A stretch of 64,000 nt of DNA from Candidatus Altarchaeota archaeon (GCA_016931955.1 JAFGDV010000035.1:1-64000); one strand, 5' to 3'; positions 23,354 through 31,404 are shown, numbered from the stretch's first letter. Notes: generated by a model from the sequence alone, not told the origin. Translations and numbers: made by a program.

Positions 23354-23878
23354 CTACATTTTTTTCTGTATGAGTGAAGCGAGTAAGTCGAGAAAAAACC
23401 TGCTTATCCTCCTAAGAGGTTCTGATCTCCTTATTAGCTGGGCTGGGTATGGGCTTATCTGGTAGTAGACTCTCGTGAAGACGACGCCGAATGGATGTCT
23501 TAGGAGGAATTCGTCTCTGAACTTGTAGAATACTGTGAGTTTTTGATATGATTCTGTACCGTATGTTGCAGTTACTATGAAACAGTCCGAGGTAAGAGAG
23601 CAGCTGTCGCCTTTTCTCGACCTTCTTGGTCTGGATCTGATTAACTCGACCTCGGGCGGATTTGATTCTTCTTTCTTCGGAGCGCTTTTTGGGGTTAATT
23701 CAGCCTTCGGTGTTTTTCCTTCAGCCTTCAGGGTGCGGTCTCTGTCCACAAAATACTCGATGAAGTCTACTCGCTGGCAGTTGGGGCATATCAGTGTTCT
23801 CTCCTTCACCAGCCGCATGTCTATGTGCCATTCGGTTCCGCACGCAGGGCATGAAGCTGTCTTCTTTGTCCCAGTCAT
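23354..23878 (-). CDS. Zinc-ribbon protein with CFI-box C-terminal domain
   Basis: A 174-residue protein. The N-terminal zinc ribbon has CPACGTEW and CPNC (residues about 9-36). A charged middle (KAEGKTPKAELTPKSAPKKE) follows. The C-terminal 80 residues start with CFIVTATYG, the CFI-box signature, and continue RDEFLLRHPFGVVFTRVYY. The CFI box is found at the end of varied proteins and is thought to mediate membrane or protein association; its role is unproven. Confidence 0.82.
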   Translation of the reverse strand: MTGTKKTASCPACGTEWHIDMRLVKERTLICPNCQRVDFIEYFVDRDRTLKAEGKTPKAELTPKSAPKKEESNPPEVELIRSRPRRSRKGDSCSLTSDCFIVTATYGTESYQKLTVFYKFRDEFLLRHPFGVVFTRVYYQISPYPAQLIRRSEPLRRISRFFLDLLASLIQKKM

Positions 23879-23918
23879 TCTTATTAATTCTTATTCATTT
23901 CTCCTTAATATCTATAAG

Positions 23919-24266
23919 ATGCCTAAACAGATTCTGTCTTCTATGCGGGAGAGGAACAGGTATATCGCGTTTGAGTTGATAAGTGATTCGGCTTTGAGTA
24001 GAAGTGATATCGTCAAGGCTGTATGGGGTTCAGTCTTAAGGTTCTTGGGCGAACTCGGTGCCAGCAAGACGAGTTTGTGGGTCATGGACTGGGATGAGAA
24101 ACACAACAGGGGAATATTGAAGGTAAACCATAAATCACTGGAAGAAGTAAGGGCAGCGCTTGCATTGATGAAGGAGGTCAACGGACAACGGGTTACCCCC
24201 CACATCCTTGGAGTCTCAGGAACCGTCAAAAAAACACGAGAAAAATACTTGGAAGAAAAACCTTGA
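23919..24266 (+). CDS. rnp2: RNase P protein component 2 (Pop5)
   Basis: A 115-residue protein. It matches the Pop5/Rpp14 pattern: RNRYIAFELISDSALSRSDIVKAVW at the N-terminus and a middle GILKVNHKSLEEVRAALALM, ending HILGVSGTVKKTREKYLEE. It is a subunit of RNase P, which matures tRNA 5' ends. ATG 23919 is the family start; the longer frame to 23577 runs antisense to the CFI-box gene and is rejected. The hairpin at 24265 includes its stop. Confidence 0.9.
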   Translation: MPKQILSSMRERNRYIAFELISDSALSRSDIVKAVWGSVLRFLGELGASKTSLWVMDWDEKHNRGILKVNHKSLEEVRAALALMKEVNGQRVTPHILGVSGTVKKTREKYLEEKP

Positions 24267-24285
24267 ATCTGCCTTCGGCAGATTC
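24265..24285 (+). terminator. Perfect 9-bp hairpin terminator after rnp2
   Basis: GAATCTGCC-TTC-GGCAGATTC overlaps the rnp2 stop codon and is followed by CCTTTTTCTTTC. It is the first of four hairpins in a row that fill 24265-24379. Confidence 0.7.
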
Positions 24286-24297
24286 CTTTTTCTTTCG

Positions 24298-24379
24298 CTG
24301 AGCGAGACCTTCGGTCTCGACTCAGACAAGACCATAGGTCTTGCTGATAGCACTTTTCTTTTTTTTCTAAAAAGAAAAG
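24298..24379. repeat. Three further adjacent hairpins
   Basis: Hairpin 2: CTGAG-CGAGACC-TTC-GGTCTCG-a-CTCAG (24298-24325, one bulged A). Hairpin 3: CAAGACC-ATA-GGTCTTG (24327-24343), extended by CAG/CTG. Hairpin 4: an 11-bp perfect stem CTTTTCTTTTT / AAAAAGAAAAG (24353-24379). Hairpins 2 and 3 share the GACC...GGTC core. They lie between two converging transcripts, rnp2 and tRNA-Ile. Together with the tRNA and the tRNA-like fragment this covers the gene-poor stretch 24267-24596. Confidence 0.65.
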
Positions 24380-24392
24380 GGCTATGGGGTGA

Positions 24393-24467
24393 TGGGCCCG
24401 CGGAGGTTTGAACTCCGGACTTCTCGATTATCAGTCGAGCGCTCTAACCAGGCTGAGCCACGGGCCC
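24393..24467 (-). tRNA. tRNA-Ile (anticodon GAT)
   Basis: Read on the minus strand: 7-bp acceptor GGGCCCG / CGGGCCC, D-arm GCTC...GAGC, a 5-bp anticodon stem CTCGA / TCGAG with loop CTGATAA (anticodon GAT), and T-arm CGGAG-TTCAAAC-CTCCG. The discriminator is A. The 3' CCA is not encoded. No intron is present. All positions fit the cloverleaf. Confidence 0.95.
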
Positions 24468-24529
24468 AGGGGGACTGTTATCTGCCTGTAGCCCTTCTTT
24501 TGGGATGCAATACTTTTCTTTCTAAGAAA

Positions 24530-24559
24530 AGGGTTGCAACCTAGCTGAGCTACGGGCCC
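24530..24559 (-). pseudogene. Partial tRNA-like 5' fragment upstream of tRNA-Ile
   Basis: On the minus strand this reads GGGCCCGTAGCTCAGCTAGG then TTGCAACC. It matches the first ~23 nt of the tRNA-Ile 63 nt downstream (acceptor strand and D-arm start) with few differences. No D-stem partner, anticodon arm or T-arm follows; an AT hairpin does. It looks like a degenerate tRNA copy or recombination scar. Confidence 0.5.
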
Positions 24560-24596
24560 TCTGGGAGTTAAGATTATTCGATTGCTGCCATAAAAA

Positions 24597-26618
24597 TTAG
24601 GTTTTTTTCTTGCTCGGGCATTCTGGGTTGACGCAGATGGTCCAAGGTTTTTTGCCTGATACGATTATTGTTGAGTATCCGCAGACTTTGCATTTTTCTG
24701 AGATCTTTAGGTCTCGTTTTGGCAGGGATATGGTGTACTTGCATTTTGGGTAGTTGTCGCAGCCTATGAAGTATCCTCCGAACTTTGATTTCCGCAATAC
24801 GAGGTAGCCGTCGCATTTGAGGCATTTGCCGAGTGATTCTTTTTTCTCTCTCACATTAGTTGATTTGAGGGAGCTTGCAAGCTTTTGGCCGATTTTTTCC
24901 TCGTTTTGGTTGAAGTTCTCCGATATTTTTTTTATCACCTCTCGGCCTTCTTCTATGACTTTCTCTGGCTCTATTTTTCCTGCTTCTATCTGTTCCATCT
25001 CTTTCTCGAATTTTCTGGTCAGTTTCTCGCTGAGGACCTCTGAGCAGAATTTGTTGAGTGTGTCCACTACGTTTAAGCCGAGTGGTGTTACCTCTATTGA
25101 TTTGCCGTCGAGGTATCCCCTCTTGTAGAGTGTGTCCAGTATCTGCGACCTTGTTGCCTTGGTCCCCAGGTTTTTTTTCTCCATTTCTCTGATGATGGAG
25201 GATGGCGTGTATCTCTTCGGTGGCTGGGTTTCCTTCTCATAGAGGTTTATCTCTTCCACATTCAGTAACTCGCTTTTCCTTAGCTCTGGTAGCTCGTTTT
25301 CTTCGAATTTAGCGTATCTTCCGTAGAGCTTATGCCATCCTTTCTCTACTGTCCTAGTGCCCTTGGCTATGAATATTTCACCGTTGTTGTCTAATTCTAC
25401 TGTCACGGTTTCCCTTACAGCGGGTTCGCCGAATACTGCTAGGAATCTTCTTACGACGAGGTCGTAGATTTTTTTCTGTTCTGTGCTCAAGCCTTTGGGG
25501 ACTTCGCCTGTGGGGTGGATTGCTGGATGTGCGGGGTCCTTCTTTTTTCCGTTTTTTGGTTTCAGCGCCTTCTCTGAGAGTAGTTCGTTGATGGATTCGG
25601 TGTACTCATTAATGACGCGTAGTTTTTCCATGATCTCTCTGTAGTTTATCTCTTTTGGCAGTTGCTGGCTTGAAGTTCTCGGATAGCTGATGTATGCGTT
25701 CGTGTAAAGTTCCTGTGCTATGTCTAGTGTGTTCTTTGGCAGTATGTTGAGGTGCTTGTATGCTTCGGTCTGCAGCGTGGTCAGGTCGAAGGGTGGTGGC
25801 ACTGGTTGTTCGTACTTTTTTTTCTGGATTTTTGAGACGATTGCGGTGTCACCGCATTTTTGTTTCACTGCGACGGCTTTGTCTTTGTCCCAGAACTTGC
25901 CTTCGATGTGCAGTGCTTTGATCTGTGTTTTGTTTTTGATTGCAGTTAACTCCAGCTCCCAGTATGTTTCTGGCTTGAATTCCTTTATCTGTTGTTCTCT
26001 CGTTGCCAGGATCTTGAGGGTTGGGCCTTGGACTCGGCCTATGCTTAGCGTCGTATAGCCTCGAGCCCTTCTTATTGCGAGCGTCAGTGCGCGGGATAGG
26101 TTTATTCCCCAGAACCAGTCCAAGACGTGTCTCGTTAATCCGGCATCTGCCATGCCTCTGCTAGTGGGCTCAAGGTTCTTGTAGGCGTTGATGATTGATT
26201 CTCTGGTGAGGGTTGAGAACTTCATGCGTTTCACGTTTTCCTTGAAGGGGTCTATGTTGCACGCGTATTTTATGACGTTGAAGCCTATGACCTCTCCTTC
26301 AACGTCGTAGTCGCATGCGTTTATGTAGGATTCGCATTTCTTTGCGAGGGACTTTATATTGTCTAGGTAGTCTTTGGTGAAAGCCGAGCTTCTGTTCGCT
26401 TTATAGCTTGGAACCCATTCTATGTCGAATACTGGATACTTCCAGAAGCCGCCGTTTTTCTCCATGAGGGTGTATATGTGGCCTACTGCGGGCGCTATCA
26501 GAATGTCGTCTACGCTATAGTAGCGGACCTTTCCCTTGCTGTGCTTTTCCGCCCTACCAATGCTGTTCGCGATTCTTTCTGCAACGTTGGGTTTTTCTGT
26601 TACGATCAGTGTCGTCAT
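24597..26618 (-). CDS. topA: DNA topoisomerase I, type IA archaeal
   Basis: A 673-residue enzyme that relaxes negative supercoils by single-strand passage. The TOPRIM domain starts TLIVTEKPNVAERIANSIG with acidic DYDVEGE near residue 108. The active Tyr lies in NAYISYPRTSSQQLP near residue 310. The C-terminus has two zinc ribbons: CLKCDGYL...CDNYPKC and CKVCGYST...CVNPEC. It is the last gene of the nadA operon, 9 nt after SepCysS. No helicase domain, so it is not reverse gyrase. Confidence 0.95.
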   Translation of the reverse strand: MTTLIVTEKPNVAERIANSIGRAEKHSKGKVRYYSVDDILIAPAVGHIYTLMEKNGGFWKYPVFDIEWVPSYKANRSSAFTKDYLDNIKSLAKKCESYINACDYDVEGEVIGFNVIKYACNIDPFKENVKRMKFSTLTRESIINAYKNLEPTSRGMADAGLTRHVLDWFWGINLSRALTLAIRRARGYTTLSIGRVQGPTLKILATREQQIKEFKPETYWELELTAIKNKTQIKALHIEGKFWDKDKAVAVKQKCGDTAIVSKIQKKKYEQPVPPPFDLTTLQTEAYKHLNILPKNTLDIAQELYTNAYISYPRTSSQQLPKEINYREIMEKLRVINEYTESINELLSEKALKPKNGKKKDPAHPAIHPTGEVPKGLSTEQKKIYDLVVRRFLAVFGEPAVRETVTVELDNNGEIFIAKGTRTVEKGWHKLYGRYAKFEENELPELRKSELLNVEEINLYEKETQPPKRYTPSSIIREMEKKNLGTKATRSQILDTLYKRGYLDGKSIEVTPLGLNVVDTLNKFCSEVLSEKLTRKFEKEMEQIEAGKIEPEKVIEEGREVIKKISENFNQNEEKIGQKLASSLKSTNVREKKESLGKCLKCDGYLVLRKSKFGGYFIGCDNYPKCKYTISLPKRDLKISEKCKVCGYSTIIVSGKKPWTICVNPECPSKKKT

Positions 26619-26627
26619 CTTTTTTTT

Positions 26628-27992
26628 CTATTTTACTGTTATTCCGTGTTTTTCTGCGATGTCTTTGAATGCTTCTGTTAGGTATTTTATTTGTTCCCAT
26701 GTGAGGCCGTAGGTGCTTAGTTTAAGCTGTTTTGTGGCTCCAGGAAAGATGCCGGTTATTTTTCTCTTATCTAGTTCGTCGTAGAGGAAGAAGCCCTTCT
26801 TTTTGTGGGTCTGAGCTACTTTGTCGAAGGAGTTCGTACAGTCGACTTTAGTGAATGTGTGTCTTCTAGGTAACTCTGATATGATGGAGTTGCCTTCTAT
26901 GTTGAGGAATTCCTTGATGAAGTATTCGATTTTTTTCAGTTCCTGATCCCAGTGTTTCACCCTCTCCTTGACTCTGGGGAAGGATGCCATCATCGCTATG
27001 AGGGGGGCGCCCATGACTGTGCAGCCTAGGAGGTAGACCTCCTTTATGCCAAAACTTCTGCCTGAGATGTCTCCCCTGTTTGAGGTTGTCTTGAAGATCT
27101 TTTCTGCGTATTCTCTCGTGGTGGCTAGGACTCCGGTTGGTGCGGGGGAGGCCATGCTTTTGTGTCCTGAGCCTATGATGAAGTCTGCACCTATCTCTTT
27201 TCCATCGACGGGCATTACTCCGACGGTGTACGCTCCGTTGTAGAGGAAGGGGATGTCGTATTCGTGTGCCACATCAGCTATTTCCTTGACTTTGTGTTCG
27301 TTTCCGTATGTGTAGTCTATGTGGGGTATTGCTATTAGTTTCGGCAGCTTTCCTGTATCCCTTTTCACTTCCTCGATTTTTTTCTGGGTATTTTCTGCGG
27401 TTATGATGTTGTTCTCGTCTAAGGAGATCTCCTTCCATTCAGCGCCGGCGGACTCGATTGCTAGGGCGAGGCTGTAGTGTCCGACTTCTGCTATGAGCGC
27501 TGTATCTCCTTTGTCGAGTAATGCATTCGCTACTATCTGGAAGCCGCTGCGTGCGCCTTTGACGACCCTCACAGCATCCATGTTCAGGAAGTCAGCCAGT
27601 TCCGAATAGAATTCCTGGACTGGGGGCCTCTTTATATAGTCGAGGCGGAAGGGCTTGAGGCAGTGATCGCACACGGAATAGCCGTCGCCGTAGGCGATCA
27701 AAGCCTTCCTCGCTTCGGGGGTGAGTCTTCCGCCGGCCTGTATCGGGTTCAGGTTTATGTGGTCTTCTTCTCTGAGCCTGAGTTCGATCCTGTCTGCTAG
27801 GTACTTTATCTCTGAGCCGCTTTTATTGTATTCTATCTCCTCTAATGTTTTCTTCACCCTCTGTAGGATGTCGTGGAATCTCTTACTTTGTTCGTTGTTT
27901 AATTCATGTGTTGGAGATGTTTCTCTGAGGATTTCACGCAGGTCCTCTAATGCAAACAGTGCCTCATATGTTTTCTGTGATCTGACATCCAT
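26628..27992 (-). CDS. pscS: O-phospho-L-seryl-tRNA:Cys-tRNA synthase (SepCysS)
   Basis: A 454-residue PLP enzyme that converts phosphoseryl-tRNA(Cys) to cysteinyl-tRNA(Cys). Motifs: NLNPIQAGGRLTPEARKA, YGDGYSVCDHC with the essential Cys pair, GARSGFQIV, and the PLP-Lys in IGSGHKSMASPAPTG. Archaeal homologues of about 380-400 residues start near residue 80 here. The extra N-terminus (charged, helical) may stand in for the SepCysE partner; I recall such extensions from some methanogens. No SepRS is in the window. It overlaps nifS by 29 nt. Confidence 0.93.
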   Translation of the reverse strand: MDVRSQKTYEALFALEDLREILRETSPTHELNNEQSKRFHDILQRVKKTLEEIEYNKSGSEIKYLADRIELRLREEDHINLNPIQAGGRLTPEARKALIAYGDGYSVCDHCLKPFRLDYIKRPPVQEFYSELADFLNMDAVRVVKGARSGFQIVANALLDKGDTALIAEVGHYSLALAIESAGAEWKEISLDENNIITAENTQKKIEEVKRDTGKLPKLIAIPHIDYTYGNEHKVKEIADVAHEYDIPFLYNGAYTVGVMPVDGKEIGADFIIGSGHKSMASPAPTGVLATTREYAEKIFKTTSNRGDISGRSFGIKEVYLLGCTVMGAPLIAMMASFPRVKERVKHWDQELKKIEYFIKEFLNIEGNSIISELPRRHTFTKVDCTNSFDKVAQTHKKKGFFLYDELDKRKITGIFPGATKQLKLSTYGLTWEQIKYLTEAFKDIAEKHGITVK

Positions 27993-29109
27993 TTTTCGTT
28001 AAGTATTGTATTTTTTCTATAACATATTCTATGTCTTCTTCATTATTAATTCTTCCAAGTGTGAGTCTAAGAGACTTGCAGGCTTCTTCTGCCGTTAAAC
28101 CGATGGCGGATAGGACGTGTGATGCCCCGGTTGAGTGGGCGGAACACGCTGATGCGGCGGAGGCATATATGTTTTTTCTACTTAGCTCTGATACGAGGTC
28201 TATTTGCTTCATATTTGGGAACGTGAAGTGTGCGTTGTTTTGAAGCCTCTTCTTAGGATGACCATTAAGTCGGCAGCAGTCTACTTCGAGAACGCCTTTG
28301 ATTAGTCGGTCCCTGAGCCTAGTCAACCTTTCTGAGTCTTCACTCATCTTTTTCACTGAAAGCTCAAGTGCGTGGGAGAAGCCGACAATGCCTGGAATGT
28401 TCTCAGTACCTGATCTAAGGTTTTTTTCATGCCCTCCCCCATGGATCAGCGGTTCAAGCCTCGCACCCTCCCTAACATATAATGCTCCGACACCCTTCGG
28501 CCCATATAGCTTATGGGAAGAAATTGAGAGAAGGTCGACATTCATCTTTTTCATGTTCAGGGGGAGCTTTCCAGCAGTCTGCACTGCGTCAGTGTGGAAT
28601 ATTATGCCCTTATCTGCTGCGATCTCGCCGATTTCCTCTATTGGTTGTATGGTTCCAATCTCGTTGTTTGCATGCATAACCGAGATGAGGAATGTATCCT
28701 TGGTTATCGACTTCTCCACTTCTGTGATATCCACTAAGCCGTATCTGTCTACAGGGAGATAGGTGACCTTAAAGCCTTTCTCTTCCAGAAACCTGCATGG
28801 GTTCAGGACAGCCTTGTGTTCTATACGATCTGTTATGATGTGTCTCTTCTTGTTTCCATAGGCGGTTCCCTTTATCGCCAGGTTGTCTGATTCCGTCCCG
28901 CCTGAAGTGAATACTATCTCATCCGGGTTTGAGTTAATTGCGGCGGATGCTCTGATGCGTGATTCATCCAATGCTCTTCTAGCATCTACTCCAAAGGAAT
29001 GCATGCTGGAGGCATTCCCGAATTTTTCTGAGAAATAGGGAAGCATTGCCTCCAAGACGAATGGGTCAACAGGCGTAGTTGACGCATGATCCATGTAGAC
29101 TCGCTTCAT
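27964..29109 (-). CDS. nifS: Cysteine desulfurase (NifS/IscS family)
   Basis: A 381-residue PLP enzyme that removes sulfur from cysteine as a persulfide. Motifs: MDHASTTPVDP, FTSGGTESDNLAIKG, HTDAVQTAGK, the PLP-Lys in SISSHKLYGPKG, and the catalytic Cys loop SACSAHSTGASHVL. It lies between the LarE-like gene (4-nt overlap) and SepCysS (29-nt overlap), so sulfur could pass to either, and to Fe-S assembly. Many methanogens with SepCysS lack such an enzyme. Confidence 0.94.
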   Translation of the reverse strand: MKRVYMDHASTTPVDPFVLEAMLPYFSEKFGNASSMHSFGVDARRALDESRIRASAAINSNPDEIVFTSGGTESDNLAIKGTAYGNKKRHIITDRIEHKAVLNPCRFLEEKGFKVTYLPVDRYGLVDITEVEKSITKDTFLISVMHANNEIGTIQPIEEIGEIAADKGIIFHTDAVQTAGKLPLNMKKMNVDLLSISSHKLYGPKGVGALYVREGARLEPLIHGGGHEKNLRSGTENIPGIVGFSHALELSVKKMSEDSERLTRLRDRLIKGVLEVDCCRLNGHPKKRLQNNAHFTFPNMKQIDLVSELSRKNIYASAASACSAHSTGASHVLSAIGLTAEEACKSLRLTLGRINNEEDIEYVIEKIQYLTKNGCQITENI

Positions 29110-29831
29110 TCGATACCCTCCAAGTCCAATGTGATATCCTGGTATCCCAAATCCTTGAATCTCTGGATTAGTCTCCTGGACTTTAGGATGGTGTCGAAGT
29201 CGTCTCTTTGAACCTGTATCCTTGCGAGGGGGAAGTGGTCTCTGACCCTGACTTTCCCTACGCCGAGAGACCTGATGAAGTCTTCTGCGCGATCTATCCT
29301 GTTAAGTCTCTCCATTGTTATCTCCTCGCCGTGAGGAATCCTAGTTGCTAGACACGTCTCCGAAGGCTGAGAAGCCACTTTCTTGTCTATTCTCGACATC
29401 AAAGCCCTGGTCTCTCTTTTACCTAAGCCGAGCTCTGCAAGGGGCGAAACTACCCCTCCCATAAGGTTTGCTTTAAGCCCAGGTCTGTCCTCTCCAAGGT
29501 CGTCTGCATTCGTTCCGTCGAGGATTACCTCATAGCATAAGGATTTTATCTTAGAGCATATCATCCCCTTACAAAGGTAGCACCTGTCTGGGGGGTTACT
29601 CTTAGCCTCTCTCAGGATCTCCATGTTCAGGATCTTCAGGTTTATGCAGTATTTTTCAGCGAATTTTTGTGCCTTTTCTGCCATATACCCTGGTGTGAGC
29701 TCTGATCTCACCAGCACGGCGTCAGCGAAGTCTCTGGCATAGAATGCTATGATAGAGCTGTCGACTCCTCCAGAATAGGCGACAGCCGTTTTTTTGTTTT
29801 TGAATCTTTCAAGGTATTTCTCCAGTTCCAT
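29106..29831 (-). CDS. LarE-like PP-loop sulfur transferase
   Basis: A 241-residue protein. The PP-loop is AYSGGVDSSIIAFYA (near residue 18). A CYLCK pair follows near residue 83, then GTNADDLGEDRPGLKA and the Cys of SETCLATRIPHGEEI. These match LarE, which gives up or transfers a cysteine-borne sulfur to make the nickel-pincer cofactor. No larB or larC is near, and the operon partners are cysteine desulfurase and SepCysS, so a tRNA or other thiolation role is equally possible. Confidence 0.85.
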   Translation of the reverse strand: MELEKYLERFKNKKTAVAYSGGVDSSIIAFYARDFADAVLVRSELTPGYMAEKAQKFAEKYCINLKILNMEILREAKSNPPDRCYLCKGMICSKIKSLCYEVILDGTNADDLGEDRPGLKANLMGGVVSPLAELGLGKRETRALMSRIDKKVASQPSETCLATRIPHGEEITMERLNRIDRAEDFIRSLGVGKVRVRDHFPLARIQVQRDDFDTILKSRRLIQRFKDLGYQDITLDLEGIE

Positions 29832-29833
29832 CT

Positions 29834-30736
29834 CTACCCTATCTCAAGCATCCTGTCGAGGGCTTGTTTTGCCTTAACCCTAACATCCTCTGGAACCTCC
29901 ACCATGTACTCCATCTCCCTGAGTGAATGGAGGACTTTTTTGAGGGTTATTATCTTCATGTCCGAGCATAGTGACTCCTCTGAGGCGGCGTAGAAGCTTT
30001 TTGTTGGATTCTCTTTCCTGAGCCGGTGGAGTATTCCTGGGTCTGTGCCGATGATAAATTCTCTGGTGTCTGTTTTCTTTACGTGTGTGCACATGCCTTC
30101 GGTTGACAGGACCTCATCGGCGAGGTCTATCACCTCCGGCATGCACTCTGGATGTACGATGACCTCTGATCTGGGGTGAAGCCTCTTCTGTCTCAGCACG
30201 TCCCCTGGTTTGATGCCTGCATGCGTTGGACAGCATCCCTCCCAGACGATAAGTTCTCTCCCAGTTTTTCTGGATATGTAATCCGCAAGATACATGTCTG
30301 GGACGAAGATGATCTCGTCTTCCTCCAAGGATTCGACGACCTCGACTGCGTTGGATGAGGTGCAGCATATGTCTGACTCAGCTTTGACTGCTGCACTAGT
30401 ATTCACGTAGCAGACAACAACTGCTTTAGGATGTTTTTTCTTCAGCTCTCTGAGCCTTTCTGCTGTTAGTGTGTCAGCCATCGGGCACCCAGCATCCAAG
30501 TCAGGCAACAGCACCTTCTTGTCTGGGGAGAGGATTGCAGCGGTCTCGGCCATAAAGTGCACTCCGCATAATACTATGACGTCCGCATCCGTCTTCGCAG
30601 CGGTCCGGCTCAGCGCTAGAGAGTCTCCGAGGTAGTCTGCTATGTCCTGTATCTCCGGGAGCTGGTAGTTGTGTGCCAGTATTATCGCGTTTCGTTCAGC
30701 CTTCAGTCTCCTTACCTCATCCACTATGTCAGCCAT
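29834..30736 (-). CDS. nadA: Quinolinate synthase
   Basis: A 300-residue [4Fe-4S] enzyme that makes quinolinate from iminoaspartate and DHAP in NAD synthesis. Motifs: ILAHNYQLPEIQDIADY, LCGVHFMAETAAIL, DLDAGCPMAD, VCYVNTSAAVKAESD, FVPDMYLADYI, and the cluster Cys residues in VLCGV, WEGCCPTH and ESLCSDM. ATG 30736 matches the family start; a further upstream frame overlaps the divergent kinase. It is the first gene of the operon and needs the Fe-S supply that nifS could provide. No nadB or nadC in the window. Confidence 0.93.
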   Translation of the reverse strand: MADIVDEVRRLKAERNAIILAHNYQLPEIQDIADYLGDSLALSRTAAKTDADVIVLCGVHFMAETAAILSPDKKVLLPDLDAGCPMADTLTAERLRELKKKHPKAVVVCYVNTSAAVKAESDICCTSSNAVEVVESLEEDEIIFVPDMYLADYISRKTGRELIVWEGCCPTHAGIKPGDVLRQKRLHPRSEVIVHPECMPEVIDLADEVLSTEGMCTHVKKTDTREFIIGTDPGILHRLRKENPTKSFYAASEESLCSDMKIITLKKVLHSLREMEYMVEVPEDVRVKAKQALDRMLEIG

Positions 30737-30786
30737 TTTGTTTAGTATGTCACTATTATTGAATCCTATAATTAAATGTTCTCTGC

Positions 30787-30795
30787 TTTTATATG
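30787..30795 (+). promoter_or_regulatory. TATA-like box of the nucleotide kinase gene
   Basis: CTTTTATAT lies about 22-29 nt before ATG 30816. There is no ribosome-binding site between. This fits a leaderless transcript. Confidence 0.45.
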
Positions 30796-30815
30796 CGATA
30801 AGACTAAGACTTAAT

Positions 30816-31367
30816 ATGAAACTCGTCGTCGGGTTGTCTGGGAAAATGGGGTCAGGGAAGACCGTTGTCAGCAGATATCTGCACAAGAAGTATGGGGCTG
30901 AGCAGATGCGTTTTTCTCAGATTCTTATGGATATCCTGGAAAGGCTTCATATCCCCTCTGAGCGGGAGGCTTTGCAGAAACTGGGGCACGCCCTCCGATC
31001 CTTAGTCGGAGAAGACGTAATAGTCAACGCCTTCAGGGCGGACCTGGAAGCCGAAAAGTCCCGCATCATCGTCGTCGACGGAGTACGTTACCCTAACGAG
31101 GTCGATATGTTGCGCAGCTTTGGAAATAACGTTCTACTCTATATTGACGCCCCAGCAGAGGTCCGCTATCGCCGTTGTGTTGAAAGGAACGAAAAGGGTG
31201 AGGGGAGAGTGTCCTTCGAGAAATTCCTGGAAGCAGAGAACAGGGAAACAGAGAGATACCTCAACGAAATTGCTGAACTATCTGACTATGTTGTAGACAA
31301 CACCGGTTCAGTCGAGGAACTACAGCAGAAGGTCGACAAAATATTCAGAGAAAAAATCCATCGATGA
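30816..31367 (+). CDS. P-loop nucleoside/nucleotide or dephospho-CoA kinase-like protein
   Basis: A 183-residue P-loop kinase. Walker A is GLSGKMGSGKTVV (residues 6-18). The lid and acceptor region includes ALRSLVGEDVIVNAF, and IIVVDGVRYPNEVDML is the Walker-B-like strand. LYIDAPAEVRYRRCVERNEKG is the usual Arg-bearing lid of dNMP and dephospho-CoA kinases. The substrate cannot be assigned from sequence. It is divergent from nadA. Confidence 0.8.
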   Translation: MKLVVGLSGKMGSGKTVVSRYLHKKYGAEQMRFSQILMDILERLHIPSEREALQKLGHALRSLVGEDVIVNAFRADLEAEKSRIIVVDGVRYPNEVDMLRSFGNNVLLYIDAPAEVRYRRCVERNEKGEGRVSFEKFLEAENRETERYLNEIAELSDYVVDNTGSVEELQQKVDKIFREKIHR

Positions 31368-31379
31368 TAGTTCATCAGC
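31363..31379. repeat. Direct repeat copy 1
   Basis: GATGATAGTTCATCAGC occurs here, overlapping the kinase stop, and again 83 nt later at 31446-31462. Each copy folds as GATGA-TAGT-TCATC. Confidence 0.6.
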
Positions 31380-31387
31380 TGCTCAAC

Positions 31388-31404
31388 CCTTTCTTAGAAA
31401 GAAA
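31388..31404. repeat. AT-rich hairpin CTTTCTTAGAAAGAAAG
   Basis: A small inverted repeat of the CTTTCTT...AAGAAAG type between the two 17-nt direct repeats. Similar hairpins are at 24353-24379 and 24512-24530. Confidence 0.45.

Noticed and set aside
24468-24560. A complete second tRNA gene upstream of tRNA-Ile
   Set aside because: Only the acceptor 5' strand and D-arm start can be matched; there is no anticodon arm, T-arm or acceptor 3' strand.
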